Positions 8,901 to 16,407 of a stretch of 64,000 nucleotides of DNA are shown piece by piece. The stretch lies in the NCBI GenBank assembly GCA_965221485.1, contig OZ244893.1, positions 1,302,001 through 1,366,000 on the forward strand. Reading direction: 5' to 3'. Position 1 is the stretch's first letter. Each line of letters opens with the position of its first letter. The notes below the pieces were generated by a model. It was not told the DNA's origin and did no database searches. It saw only the letters and a list, made by a program, of their open reading frames with translations. Made by a program: the position numbers and the translations under genes. The stretch is from JAJEBT01 sp965221485. GTDB taxonomy: Bacteria > Pseudomonadota > Alphaproteobacteria > MPNO01 > UBA830.

Positions 8901-10782
8901 GATCGGCCTCGATATCCTTCAACATGTCGCTGCCGACCATGCCGAAATCATGGACCCACGCAACATGCCCGTCACTGGACATGATCTTGTGCGGGACCTC
9001 GCTTTGAACCCGAAATCCGATGTTTTCCAGCACCGGCAGAATGTCTGACAACGCGAGTGGCTCATTGGGGGCGAAAGCCTTGAAACGCACCCCGGAAGAC
9101 CCTTCGCCGGCTGCGGCCATAAGCGTTACCCTGATCTCCCCTGTTGCGAAAACCGACTCCAGATTTGCGATGTCGGCGACGGATTGGGACGGACTCGTAC
9201 CGTCTCTCCAGGATGGCGGGAAAGCTCCACGGTAGCGTGAGAACAAGGCTGTCCCGGTTTTTTCACCATGCGCTGCGATCAGTTCGACGGCGAGGTCGTC
9301 AATCCAGGACCGGCAGGCCTCGACCACCGCCGCGTTAATGTCCTCAAGACTGTCCGGAAACCCGTGTTCAGGATCAATTCCCACCAGATAATGGATGCGA
9401 GCAAGGCGGTCGTCGGAAATATGCACATGAGCCGTGGTCACCTTGCCACCAAAACCCGACACCAGGACCGTTTCCACTTTCTGTCTCAAGGCATCATCGA
9501 ACCGTTCGCGAGGCAGAAAGACCAGGCAGGAGACATGGCGGCCGAACGTATCCCTCCGCGTAAACAGGGAAGCGCCGCGGCGACGCTGCAGGCGAAGGAT
9601 ATCCAGCGCAGCGACCTGCAAGTCATCGGGCTCCCATTGAAACAGTTCATCCCGAGGCAGGTTCTCCAGAACGTGTGCAAGGGCTCGCCCGTCATACGTA
9701 TCCGCGGCAAAGCCCGCATTTGTCATGATTTTCCGGACCTTGCGGCGAACGATCGGAATCGTATTGATGGGGCGTCGGTAGACCACAGACGTGAAGAGGC
9801 CAACAAACAGCCTCTGGCCGGTCATCCGCCCGTTTTCGTCCAACTGTTGAACCAGTATCGCATCAAGCTGAACATCGCGATGTACGGTGGATCGCTTGTC
9901 GGCCTTGCTGACCAGTATGAGCGGCAACGAACCGGAACCGAACACTTCGCTCGGCAGCAAATTCGGGTTTTCCAGTCTTTCGAATACAGACGACGTGCTG
10001 TTGCGCAGGATACCGAGGCCAGATCGGGCGACTGGCTCGAACTCCAGGGTCTTGCTTCCCTCCGTAACACGATATTCCCGGTGGCCAAGAAACGTGAAAT
10101 TGTTTTCCCCCAGCCATTTCAGGAATTCGACGCTTTCGGCAACCTCATTGTCTGCGAGGCCGCTTCCCTGGCCCGTCAGTTCGACCACAGCATGGGTAAG
10201 CTGTCGCGTCATGGCACGCCAGTCGCGGACGGCGGCCCGCACATCCCGGAGTACCCGCCTCAGGGCGGACACAGTGTGGCGAAGAGCCATGTCGTCAGTC
10301 AGTTCGGTGACCCGCAGATGGATGTAGGATTCCCGGCGAACAGCCCGACCGGTATCGGTTTCCAGGATCTCTTTTTCAGATGCCGTGCGGTCTGCTGCCA
10401 CCTTGACAATCGGATGGACGAGCACATGGACCGCCAGATTGCGCCGGTACAATTCGGCGGTCAGCGAATCCACGAGAAAGGGCATGTCGTCATTGACGAT
10501 CTCGATGATGGTCCCTGCGGTCTTCCATGGATGTTCACGCGGTTCCGGATTGAAGGCGCGCACCAGTGCGCGACCGCGCCGGCGGGCGCGACCGAATTCC
10601 CACAGGCTTCTGATGGTTGAAGCCAGTTCCGACGGGTTTGCTGTAGCCAGGTCTTCCGACGAGGCACTGGAAAGAAAGGCCCTGGCAAAGATCGCGACAC
10701 TGGCTCCGTCAGTCTCGCAGTTTCGTACGACTTGGCGGGCAATTTCCTCGAGAGAATACCCGTCCATTCCGTCATCCAGCAT
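5944..10782 (-). CDS. gdhB: NAD-specific glutamate dehydrogenase, large (about 180 kDa) class
   Basis: About 1612 residues, the usual size of the giant bacterial NAD-GDH, which oxidatively deaminates glutamate to 2-oxoglutarate. The recognisable catalytic core has the blocks GGIRWSDR, DFRTEILGLMKAQMTKNA and VPEGSKGGFV, followed by the dinucleotide-binding region with DMSGDVFGNGML and GEGANLAVTQLGR. Long N- and C-terminal extensions are typical of the family. I place the start at the ATG at 10782, which has GAGGTGAGG upstream (GAGG 9 nt from the ATG) and fits family length. The frame stays open to another ATG at 10890, which would add 36 residues of low-complexity character. The gene stands alone and is convergent with yhaN. 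It is functionally linked to the glnB-glnA nitrogen genes 3.5 kb away. The symbol is used loosely; names for this class vary between species. Confidence 0.93.
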   Translation of the reverse strand: MLDDGMDGYSLEEIARQVVRNCETDGASVAIFARAFLSSASSEDLATANPSELASTIRSLWEFGRARRRGRALVRAFNPEPREHPWKTAGTIIEIVNDDMPFLVDSLTAELYRRNLAVHVLVHPIVKVAADRTASEKEILETDTGRAVRRESYIHLRVTELTDDMALRHTVSALRRVLRDVRAAVRDWRAMTRQLTHAVVELTGQGSGLADNEVAESVEFLKWLGENNFTFLGHREYRVTEGSKTLEFEPVARSGLGILRNSTSSVFERLENPNLLPSEVFGSGSLPLILVSKADKRSTVHRDVQLDAILVQQLDENGRMTGQRLFVGLFTSVVYRRPINTIPIVRRKVRKIMTNAGFAADTYDGRALAHVLENLPRDELFQWEPDDLQVAALDILRLQRRRGASLFTRRDTFGRHVSCLVFLPRERFDDALRQKVETVLVSGFGGKVTTAHVHISDDRLARIHYLVGIDPEHGFPDSLEDINAAVVEACRSWIDDLAVELIAAHGEKTGTALFSRYRGAFPPSWRDGTSPSQSVADIANLESVFATGEIRVTLMAAAGEGSSGVRFKAFAPNEPLALSDILPVLENIGFRVQSEVPHKIMSSDGHVAWVHDFGMVGSDMLKDIEADRVKDNFEEVFLRVLAGDVEDDGFNALIVAADLAWRQVVVLRALCSYLRQTGAPFGADGMAGTLSRNGNLARELVALFEAFFKPDARTAADSGKSETDLVRKRIDEALNDVDNPDEDRLLRRLLNLIEATLRTNYFIPAADGGPKPYISFKFDSSAIVDLPLPRPAREIFVYSPRVEGVHCRGGLVARGGIRWSDRRADFRTEILGLMKAQMTKNAVIVPEGSKGGFVVKQLPREGGREAVIREGVACYKTFIRGLLDLTDNLHSGKVVPPEGVVRRDEDDPYLVVAADKGTATFSDIANGISEEYGFWLGDAFASGGSAGYDHKKMGITARGAWECVKRHFREIGVDVQNESFTVVGIGDMSGDVFGNGMLQSRHIRLVGAFNHLHIFVDPDPDPQSSWRERERLFRMPRSSWADYDTGLISGGGGVYSRTAREIPLSDVARQLFGLSATGPLSADEVIRAMLRARVDLLWFGGIGTYVKDRRESHESVGDRGNDTVRVDGHELRCKVVGEGANLAVTQLGRVAYAQRGGHINADFIDNSAGVASSDQEVNIKILLGEVVSSGELALESRNELLEAMTDDVAEHCLMDNYRQGLALSLAQARGSVTIGEHQRFIRRLEIAGDLDRAVEFLPTDEELAERERQGKGLTRPELAVLLAYAKNRFFKHLMESDIPDDPWLVNDLALYFPPLVRDRYRDLMPGHRLQREITATYISNSLINRVGPTFVETISAERGLQPDRIVRAYLICREVFGVSWIWQEIEGLDNRVPADLQTELHLEVLEHITRGTVWFATKLPGDLDVTSVVQAFKPGTSLLAERIDQIVTEPLQDRIAEVEAKFVARGVPAPLARRIAFLDPLYAGCDIVRLANETAMPVADVALAYFTVGGWFGLNALRHKAEAIVAENKWQSAALGTSVDELWDGQALLTGKLIKAAGSASGVTLELAKWDDTEDSRIHGLRQVVNEISQAESLDLAMFPVAASCLRALCAG

Positions 10783-11325
10783 AAGCCGCGACCTCACCTC
10801 GAATTCCCCGACGATGATGGTAGGACAAGACACGGACCCGCACAACGGAACCTCAGGCATCGAGGACGGGCCGTCCGGAGGCCGGCCCATGGTGCCTTTG
10901 TCCAGGTCGTGCTGACCGCACGGCCTCCCGTTTTAATGTTCCGGTCAGATCAGATACCCGCACCACCGGCCTGTGGACATCGGCGTAACAGGACAAAACC
11001 GGTTCATCCCAACCCTCGGACTCCTGACCGGGTTTGCCATCATGGCTCCTGCCGACAATACCGCGCCGTCTTGCCGCAAGGATCCGGATTGCGATGACGG
11101 GCGGGACTTCTGCGTCTTCAGCTGGTGGTGATGTCGGTGAAATATCGTCTGTTTTGGCCGGGATACCCGCATTGACGTTGGACCTGTTAATGAAACAGGT
11201 GTCCTTTCGATGCAGCGCACCAATTACCATGACAGAACAGCGTCATTGTCTCAGATGGTCCGATCGACAGGTCTGCCGGAAAGAAATCCGGACGGATGAA
11301 GGCCGTTTCAGGCAGTCACCTCGAC
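10783..11325. other. Intergenic, no gene supported
   Basis: This 543-bp spacer lies between the glutamate dehydrogenase start and the PqiA-like gene. Minus-strand frames of up to 125 codons exist, but their composition (Arg/Pro/Gly rich, no conserved block) looks like chance in GC-rich DNA. It must contain the glutamate dehydrogenase promoter. Confidence 0.45.
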
Positions 11326-11799
11326 TCAGGCCTCTCCGTCAAGCTTCGCCACCTCTTTCCTCAGGACACTGTCTATTACAACCCCCAACACGAGCGAACC
11401 TGTAACATACAGTAACCCGTAGTCCAGCCCGGCATCTGCCACTCCGGCTCGGCTGACCATGACGACAGCGATGGCAATCACCAGAACATCGGCCGTCGAC
11501 CACCGCCCGAAAGACTCCAGTGCGCGGAGCCACCCGAACGTTGGCCGGGTACCGGCCCGAACGCGCCGCCACAGACAAGCCTGCGTAACAAACTTGGTGA
11601 ACGGAAGGACGACAGAAAAGAGGACAACCATAAAACCCAGCAGAAATTCTTGCTTGGTCATCAAATCCCAGACCGTCTCGGCGATTGAGAAGCGAACCGG
11701 TAAACCGGTGGAACCGGTAACTACGACGGCCGGCAAAAACAATCCGGCCAACCGGGTCGCAGCAGCAAGGATCACAATGGTCAGGAAAAATCGTGCCAA
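11326..11799 (-). CDS. Paraquat-inducible protein A (PqiA) domain membrane protein
   Basis: A 157-residue protein with about four hydrophobic segments, at residues 4-25, 50-73, 98-117 and 125-145. The block LRALESFGRWSTADVLVIAIAVVMVS is the recognisable PqiA-family signature of an aromatic/Gly/Arg-Trp turn followed by a transmembrane helix. Full-length PqiA carries two such domains and cysteine pairs; this is a single-domain version without the rubredoxin-like cysteines, as found in many alphaproteobacteria. PqiA-type proteins act at the inner membrane with MCE proteins in envelope lipid transport, but no MCE gene is visible nearby. The start is a TTG at 11799 and is uncertain. No operon partners are seen. 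Confidence 0.72.
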   Translation of the reverse strand: MARFFLTIVILAAATRLAGLFLPAVVVTGSTGLPVRFSIAETVWDLMTKQEFLLGFMVVLFSVVLPFTKFVTQACLWRRVRAGTRPTFGWLRALESFGRWSTADVLVIAIAVVMVSRAGVADAGLDYGLLYVTGSLVLGVVIDSVLRKEVAKLDGEA

Positions 11800-11917
11800 G
11801 ACCTGTCTCGTAATAATCCCGGGGCCGTGAGCCGTACAGGCAGCGTTTTCACCCGCCTGTCATGCTCTCGCAACTTGTTTGGACGGCTGGTCCATTCGCT
11901 CAGTATAGCATGGAAGC

Positions 11918-11995
11918 TGGGGTGGCTGATGGGACTCGAACCCACGACTTCCTGGACCACAACCAGGCGCTCTGACCAACTGAGCTACAGCCACC
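11918..11995 (-). tRNA. tRNA-His (GTG), G-1 and CCA encoded
   Basis: A complete cloverleaf is readable on the minus strand. It has a 7-bp acceptor stem (GTGGCTG with CAGCCAC), a D arm starting GCTCAGTTGG, an anticodon stem CCTGG/CCAGG around loop TTGTGGT (anticodon GTG), a 5-nt variable loop, and a T arm with TTCGAGT. C73 is followed by an encoded CCA (11918-11920). The base before position 1 is G (complement of C at 11995), so the histidine-specific G-1:C73 pair is encoded in DNA. Confidence 0.95.
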
Positions 11996-12248
11996 ATCGG
12001 CGTCGGTCGCCGATTACCTAACGCCTGATGTACCGGACGTCAAGATTGCCGACCTCTTCAAACCTCGGCAACAGGCGGCGTTCTGCAAGTCCCCGACAAG
12101 CGACAGGCACGAACAAGCGGTCATGAGATCACCGTCGCCTGCGCGGTGATCAGCCGCGAATCCAGGCAGGATAGTGCCCGACGCAGTCCGGCGCGAACGA
12201 CGGTCACATCACCGCTGCTGTCGGCCGTGTTCGGGATTGGGCCGAATT

Positions 12249-13445
12249 TCATAAGGCCTTCTGTGTCAATTTCATACTTCCCTGACCCTGGCTGAAATAC
12301 AGTCTCAACCGGTCAATGGCCCTGTCAATCGTCTCCGCTTTCTTGCAGAACGAAAAACGCGCGAAATACTTCACGTCATCCGACGTATAAAAGGCACTCA
12401 CCGGCACTGCAGCCACGCCCACTTCGGTGGTCAGAAAGCGACAAAATTCCTCGTCGTTTCCCGTGAAACCGGTGGGGCGGAAATCAGTGGTAATAAAGTA
12501 GGTGCCCTGGCACGGAAGCACCTCGAGTCCGACATCGGTAAGACCGTCCGCGAGATGATCCCGCCGCGCCTGCATATCCGATTTCAATCCCTCAAAATAG
12601 GACAACTCCTTCTGCAAGCCGTAAGCCACCGCGGCCTGCAGGTTTGGTGGTGTCGTAAATGTCAGGTACTGATGCGCCTTGGCAATCGGCGTCAGAACAT
12701 CCGGTGCGGCGGTGATCATCCCCACCTTCCAGCCGGTCAATGAAAAGATCTTGCCGGCCGACTGGATCCGGACGGTCCGCTCGCGCATGCCGGGAAGACT
12801 GATCATCGGTACGTGGGACTCGCCGTCGAACACCAGGTGTTCGTAAACTTCATCACATACGGCATACGCATCATGTTTCTGGCACAGGCCAGCGACGAAA
12901 TCGAGCTCTTCGCGACTGAAGACCTTTGCGCAGGGGTTCATGGGCGTATTGATCAGTACCAGTTTCGTCCGTTCGCTGAAGGCCTCCTCAAGTTCAGCAC
13001 GCGGCAGAGCCCAATCCGGAGGTTCGAGGCGCACCAATCTCGCAATTCCGCCGCCTCTCTGCACCATCGGGAGATAACAGTCGTAGAGAGGTTCGATGAG
13101 AATAACTTCGTCGCCGGGCTCGATCAGACCGAGCAAGGCCGAAGCCAGCGCTTCAGTCCCTCCCGACGTCACCATGGTCTCGTTGGCCCAGTCAACGTCA
13201 AGATCGTAAAATCGACTGGCGTGCGCAGCAACAGACTTGCGCAGGTCAGGAATCCCGTACATCGACGGATACTGGTTGATACCGTTCTGCAGGTAATCGA
13301 TCGCTGTTTCGACCACATCCGGAGGCCCGTTTCCATCAGGAAAACCCTGTCCGAGGTTGACCGCATCATGCTGTTGGGCCAGCCTCGACATGACCTCGAA
13401 GATCGTCGTCCCGAATCCTGACAAGACGGTATTCCCTGTTTTCAT
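12249..13445 (-). CDS. PLP-dependent aminotransferase, class I/II fold type I
   Basis: A 398-residue aminotransferase of the KAT/methionine-aminotransferase-like branch. The sequence shows the N-terminal VNLGQGFPDGNGP block, the YPSMYGIPDLR substrate-loop region, TSGGTEAL at the cofactor phosphate site, NTPMNPCAK (usually NTPHNPTGK; here Met and Cys-Ala replace the common His and Thr-Gly), DEVYEHLVFDG, and the PLP lysine in SAGKIFSLTGWKVG. It probably moves the amino group from an amino acid to a 2-oxo acid; the substrate cannot be set from sequence. I start it at the ATG at 13445, matching relatives that begin near MKTGN, although the frame continues to 13484. It is monocistronic as far as can be seen. 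Confidence 0.88.
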   Translation of the reverse strand: MKTGNTVLSGFGTTIFEVMSRLAQQHDAVNLGQGFPDGNGPPDVVETAIDYLQNGINQYPSMYGIPDLRKSVAAHASRFYDLDVDWANETMVTSGGTEALASALLGLIEPGDEVILIEPLYDCYLPMVQRGGGIARLVRLEPPDWALPRAELEEAFSERTKLVLINTPMNPCAKVFSREELDFVAGLCQKHDAYAVCDEVYEHLVFDGESHVPMISLPGMRERTVRIQSAGKIFSLTGWKVGMITAAPDVLTPIAKAHQYLTFTTPPNLQAAVAYGLQKELSYFEGLKSDMQARRDHLADGLTDVGLEVLPCQGTYFITTDFRPTGFTGNDEEFCRFLTTEVGVAAVPVSAFYTSDDVKYFARFSFCKKAETIDRAIDRLRLYFSQGQGSMKLTQKAL

Positions 13446-13645
13446 CCTCCCTCGCCCCTCACACTGTTCCGGCCAAGCCCGCATTCGCCGCTTCCGGCAA
13501 CCGGTCCGCCGTCCTTCCCCTGCAATGGCACATGTCTTCTGATCCTGACGGCAGATGATCAGGAAGTTGCACCGGTTTCTGTTTCGGGATACGCGCTGTC
13601 ACGCCGTGATGAAGGCTGTATGGACCCCGGCAGCCCCGACTCCGG

Positions 13646-14077
13646 TCACGATTGGGCGATATAGTCCCGCAACGCCTCGGCCTCGTTCATAATCTCATCA
13701 AGCCTGCTCTTCACCACATCGCCGATGCTGATCATGCCTGCGAGCTCGCCCAATTCTACAACCGGAACATGCCGCATCCGCCGTTCGGTCATGTAACCCA
13801 GCACACCGCGCCCTGTGTCCGCAGGTTTGCAGACCACCACATCCCTGGTCATGTAGTCGGTGACCGGGCGATCCAGCGCATCCGCTCCATTGTCGGCAAG
13901 GGCGTGGACAATGTCCCGCTCGGACAGAATACCCGCAATCACCTTGTCATCCACGGAGACCACGAGTGCACCAATACCCTCGTCGCGCAACAACAGTGCC
14001 GCCTCTGAGACGGTCGCATCCGGCCTGACCGTGTGGACTTGGGTGCCCTTGTTCCGAAGAATCTCCGAAATCTGCAA
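13646..14077 (-). CDS. CBS-domain protein (tandem CBS pair)
   Basis: A 143-residue protein made almost entirely of two CBS domains, at about residues 7-62 and 73-130. The block GIGALVVSVDDKVIAGILSERDIV shows the first and YMTERRMRHVPVVELGELAGMISIGDVV the second. Stand-alone CBS pairs bind adenosyl ligands (AMP, ATP, S-adenosylmethionine or NADH in different members) and act as small regulators or sensors. The ligand here is unknown. It is transcribed divergently from glnB and shares the 276-bp control region at 14078-14353. Length is typical for alphaproteobacterial members. Confidence 0.88.
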   Translation of the reverse strand: MQISEILRNKGTQVHTVRPDATVSEAALLLRDEGIGALVVSVDDKVIAGILSERDIVHALADNGADALDRPVTDYMTRDVVVCKPADTGRGVLGYMTERRMRHVPVVELGELAGMISIGDVVKSRLDEIMNEAEALRDYIAQS

Positions 14078-14168
14078 ATTCAGGCCCTCCGGTTCAAAAC
14101 AGTCACTTCGATATCCTCCAATACTGTATACTCCCCTGCATCAGCAAATCCAGCAGAGTCGGTATGAT

Positions 14169-14185
14169 TGCCCAAGTTTTGGGCA
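14169..14185. promoter_or_regulatory. Candidate NtrC-type enhancer site (TGC-N11-GCA)
   Basis: TGC at 14169-14171 and GCA at 14183-14185 are separated by exactly 11 bases, the NtrC consensus spacing. The site lies within a 9-bp inverted repeat (14166-14174 and 14180-14188). Its centre is about 128 bp upstream of the start point predicted from the sigma-54 promoter, a normal enhancer distance. A second dyad with 7-bp arms (GTCCCTT/AAGGGAC) lies at 14254-14270. Confidence 0.6.
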
Positions 14186-14277
14186 ATCTGGTGCTTTCTT
14201 GTTCATCTGTGACGGGACGCGCCCCGATATTTTCCCTGCAAAGGACGCTGATCGTCCCTTTACAAGGGACAGATATG

Positions 14278-14295
14278 TTGGCATGCCTCTTGCTA
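14278..14295 (+). promoter_or_regulatory. Sigma-54 (RpoN) promoter for glnB-glnA
   Basis: TTGGCATGCCTCTTGCTA matches the -24/-12 consensus TGGCAC-N5-TTGCW. The invariant GG is at 14280-14281 and GC at 14292-14293, exactly 10 bases apart. Transcription would begin near 14305, leaving a leader of about 50 nt before glnB. Confidence 0.8.
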
Positions 14296-14353
14296 GTAAG
14301 ATTATACAACGGTTCGGAGCCGGTCCGACACGGGAAGGGGAACCTCATCTGCC

Positions 14354-14692
14354 ATGAAGAAAATCGAAGCGATCATAAAGCCGTTCAAGCTTGACGAGGT
14401 CAAGGAGGCGCTGCATGAGATCGGCGTCAAGGGCCTCACAGTCACCGAAGTCAAGGGTTTCGGCCGTCAAAAGGGGCACACGGAACTGTATCGTGGCGCC
14501 GAGTATGTGGTCGATTTTTTGCCCAAGGTCAAAATCGAGGTCGTCATCGCAGACTCTCTCCTCGAACGGGCCCTGGAAGTGATCCAGGAAGCTGCCCGGA
14601 CCGGCCGAATCGGAGACGGCAAGATTTTCGTCTGCAATGTCGACGAAGCCCTGAGAATCCGCACCGGTGAAACCGGAACCGAGGCGGTCTGA
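14354..14692 (+). CDS. glnB: Nitrogen regulatory protein P-II
   Basis: A 112-residue P-II trimer subunit that senses 2-oxoglutarate and ATP/ADP. The uridylylation tyrosine is Tyr51 in the T-loop (ELYRGAEY). The sequence also shows the N-terminal MKKIEAIIKPFKLDEVKEAL, the B-loop TGRIGDGKIFV, and the C-terminal Arg-rich C-loop (EALRIRTGE). Adjacency to glnA makes GlnB more likely than GlnK, which usually precedes amtB. The RBS AGGGGAA precedes the ATG. A sigma-54 promoter and NtrC-type site upstream indicate induction under nitrogen limitation. Expected partners are the uridylyltransferase GlnD, the adenylyltransferase GlnE and the kinase NtrB, none of which is in this window. Confidence 0.96.
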   Translation: MKKIEAIIKPFKLDEVKEALHEIGVKGLTVTEVKGFGRQKGHTELYRGAEYVVDFLPKVKIEVVIADSLLERALEVIQEAARTGRIGDGKIFVCNVDEALRIRTGETGTEAV

Positions 14693-14798
14693 CTCTCTCG
14701 ACCGGTGCGATCAGTATCAACCCGACGCGGCAATCGAACAGCGTCCGCGCCGGGATGACAAGACATGACAACAGTTTACGAAGGAAAAGGACACAGAA

Positions 14799-16211
14799 AT
14801 GGCCGATGAAACCGCTAACGTGATCAAAATGATCGAGGAACAGAACGTCAAGTTTGTGGACTTCCGGTTCACGGACCCCCGTGGCAAGTGGCAGCACACG
14901 GCGCAGGACGTGCGCACGGTAGACGAGGATCTGCTCGCTGACGGCATCATGTTCGACGGCTCGTCGATTGCCGGCTGGAAAGATATCAACGAATCCGACA
15001 TGTGCCTGGTTCCAGACTGCAGTACGGCGGTCCTGGATCCGTTTTCCGCCCAGGAACAGCTCATTCTCTTTTGCGATGTCATTGAGCCCAGCACGGGCCA
15101 GCCCTACAGCCGCGACCCCCGGTCGACCGCCAAACGGGCACAGAACTATCTTGCCCAGACCGGCCTCGGGGAGAAGGCCCTGTTCGGTCCGGAAGCCGAA
15201 TTCTTCGTCTTTGACGATGTCCGTTATGACGTGTCGATGAACCGGACATTTTACGCCATCAATGAAGAGGAAGGGCCGTACAACTCGGGCGCCCGGCTCG
15301 AAGGCGGCAATACTGGACATCGTCCTGCGATCAAGGGCGGTTACTTCCCGGTTCCGCCTGTGGATTCAATGGGCGATCTTCGTGCGGAAATGCTGACCGT
15401 GATGCACGACATGGGCGTGCTGACCGAAAAACACCATCATGAGGTTGCACCGAGCCAGAACGAACTCGGAATTGAAGCTGCCGAATTGCTGACCAGCGCC
15501 GACTGGATGCAGATCTACAAGTACTGTGTCCACAATGTCGCGCATTCCTACGGCAAGACGGCCACCTTTATGCCGAAGCCGGTCATCGACGACAACGGAT
15601 CCGGCATGCATGTCCATCAGTCCATCTGGATGGACGGGAAGCCCATGTTCGCCGGTTCCAGTTACGCCGACCTGTCAGAAACAGCGCTCTATTATATCGG
15701 TGGCATCATCAGGCACGCGAAAGCCCTCAATGCCTTCACCAACCCCTCGACCAACAGCTACAAGCGACTCATTCCCGGATTCGAGGCGCCGGTACTGCTG
15801 GCCTATTCGGCCCGCAACCGCTCTGCATCCTGTCGCATACCGTTCACAAGCAGCCCCGGCGGCAAGCGGGTGGAAGTCCGTTTCCCCGACGCTTCTGCCA
15901 ATCCCTATTATGCCTTTGCTGCAATGCTGATGGCCGGTATCGATGGCATCCAGAACAAGATCCATCCGGGGGATCCGATGGACAAGAACCTTTACGACTT
16001 GCCGCCGGAAGAATTGCAGGATGTGCCCACCGTCTGTCACAGCCTGCGCGAAGCCCTCAATTCCCTCGACGCAGATCGCGAATTTCTGACCAAGGGGGAC
16101 GTATTCCCGGAAGATCTGATCGACGGTTACCTTGCTCTCAAATGGGACGAGGTCTACAGCTTTGAGCACACGCCGCATCCCATCGAGTTTTCGATGTACT
16201 ACAGCGTTTGA
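14799..16211 (+). CDS. glnA: Glutamine synthetase, type I
   Basis: A 470-residue GSI-beta type enzyme joining ammonia to glutamate with ATP. The order of signatures is FDGSSIAGWKDINESDM (N-terminal active-site loop), GPEAEFFVFDDV (metal-binding Glu), the KGGYFPVPPVDS region, HHEVAPSQNELG, SGMHVHQS, NPSTNSYKRLIPGFEAP and the conserved Arg segment RNRSASCRIP. The adenylylation tyrosine is Tyr399 in DKNLYDLPPEE, so GlnE-type covalent control is expected. It lies 106 bp downstream of glnB and is probably co-transcribed from the sigma-54 promoter at 14278. A strong RBS (AAGGAAAAGGA) lies upstream. A GC-rich hairpin follows the stop. Confidence 0.97.
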   Translation: MADETANVIKMIEEQNVKFVDFRFTDPRGKWQHTAQDVRTVDEDLLADGIMFDGSSIAGWKDINESDMCLVPDCSTAVLDPFSAQEQLILFCDVIEPSTGQPYSRDPRSTAKRAQNYLAQTGLGEKALFGPEAEFFVFDDVRYDVSMNRTFYAINEEEGPYNSGARLEGGNTGHRPAIKGGYFPVPPVDSMGDLRAEMLTVMHDMGVLTEKHHHEVAPSQNELGIEAAELLTSADWMQIYKYCVHNVAHSYGKTATFMPKPVIDDNGSGMHVHQSIWMDGKPMFAGSSYADLSETALYYIGGIIRHAKALNAFTNPSTNSYKRLIPGFEAPVLLAYSARNRSASCRIPFTSSPGGKRVEVRFPDASANPYYAFAAMLMAGIDGIQNKIHPGDPMDKNLYDLPPEELQDVPTVCHSLREALNSLDADREFLTKGDVFPEDLIDGYLALKWDEVYSFEHTPHPIEFSMYYSV

Positions 16212-16224
16212 AACCGGATCGACC

Positions 16225-16250
16225 GCGAGGCCGCCGGAAGGCGGCCTCGC
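16225..16250 (+). terminator. Hairpin downstream of glnA
   Basis: An 11-bp perfect stem (GCGAGGCCGCC with GGCGGCCTCGC) closes on a GGAA tetraloop, starting 14 bp after the glnA stop. There is no T-tract after it, so it may work as an mRNA 3'-end stabiliser or a weak terminator and not as a classical intrinsic terminator. Confidence 0.6.
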
Positions 16251-16407
16251 CACCTGCATCAAAATTGCATGAGCGGAACCCGCGGCCCGGTTCCCAGATT
16301 GAACGGCATTTCCTCGTCCCCTCACAAGATCTCGTCAGTTACGCTTCCGTTCATACCGGATTATGTGGTATAGAGCGCATATGTAGCTGAGGAACTGCCT
16401 GTAAGTT

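Noticed and set aside
9268..10620. 450-codon plus-strand open frame antisense to the glutamate dehydrogenase N-terminal half
   Set aside because: Composition is that of a shadow frame; no motif or ribosome binding site, and it overlaps a conserved coding region.
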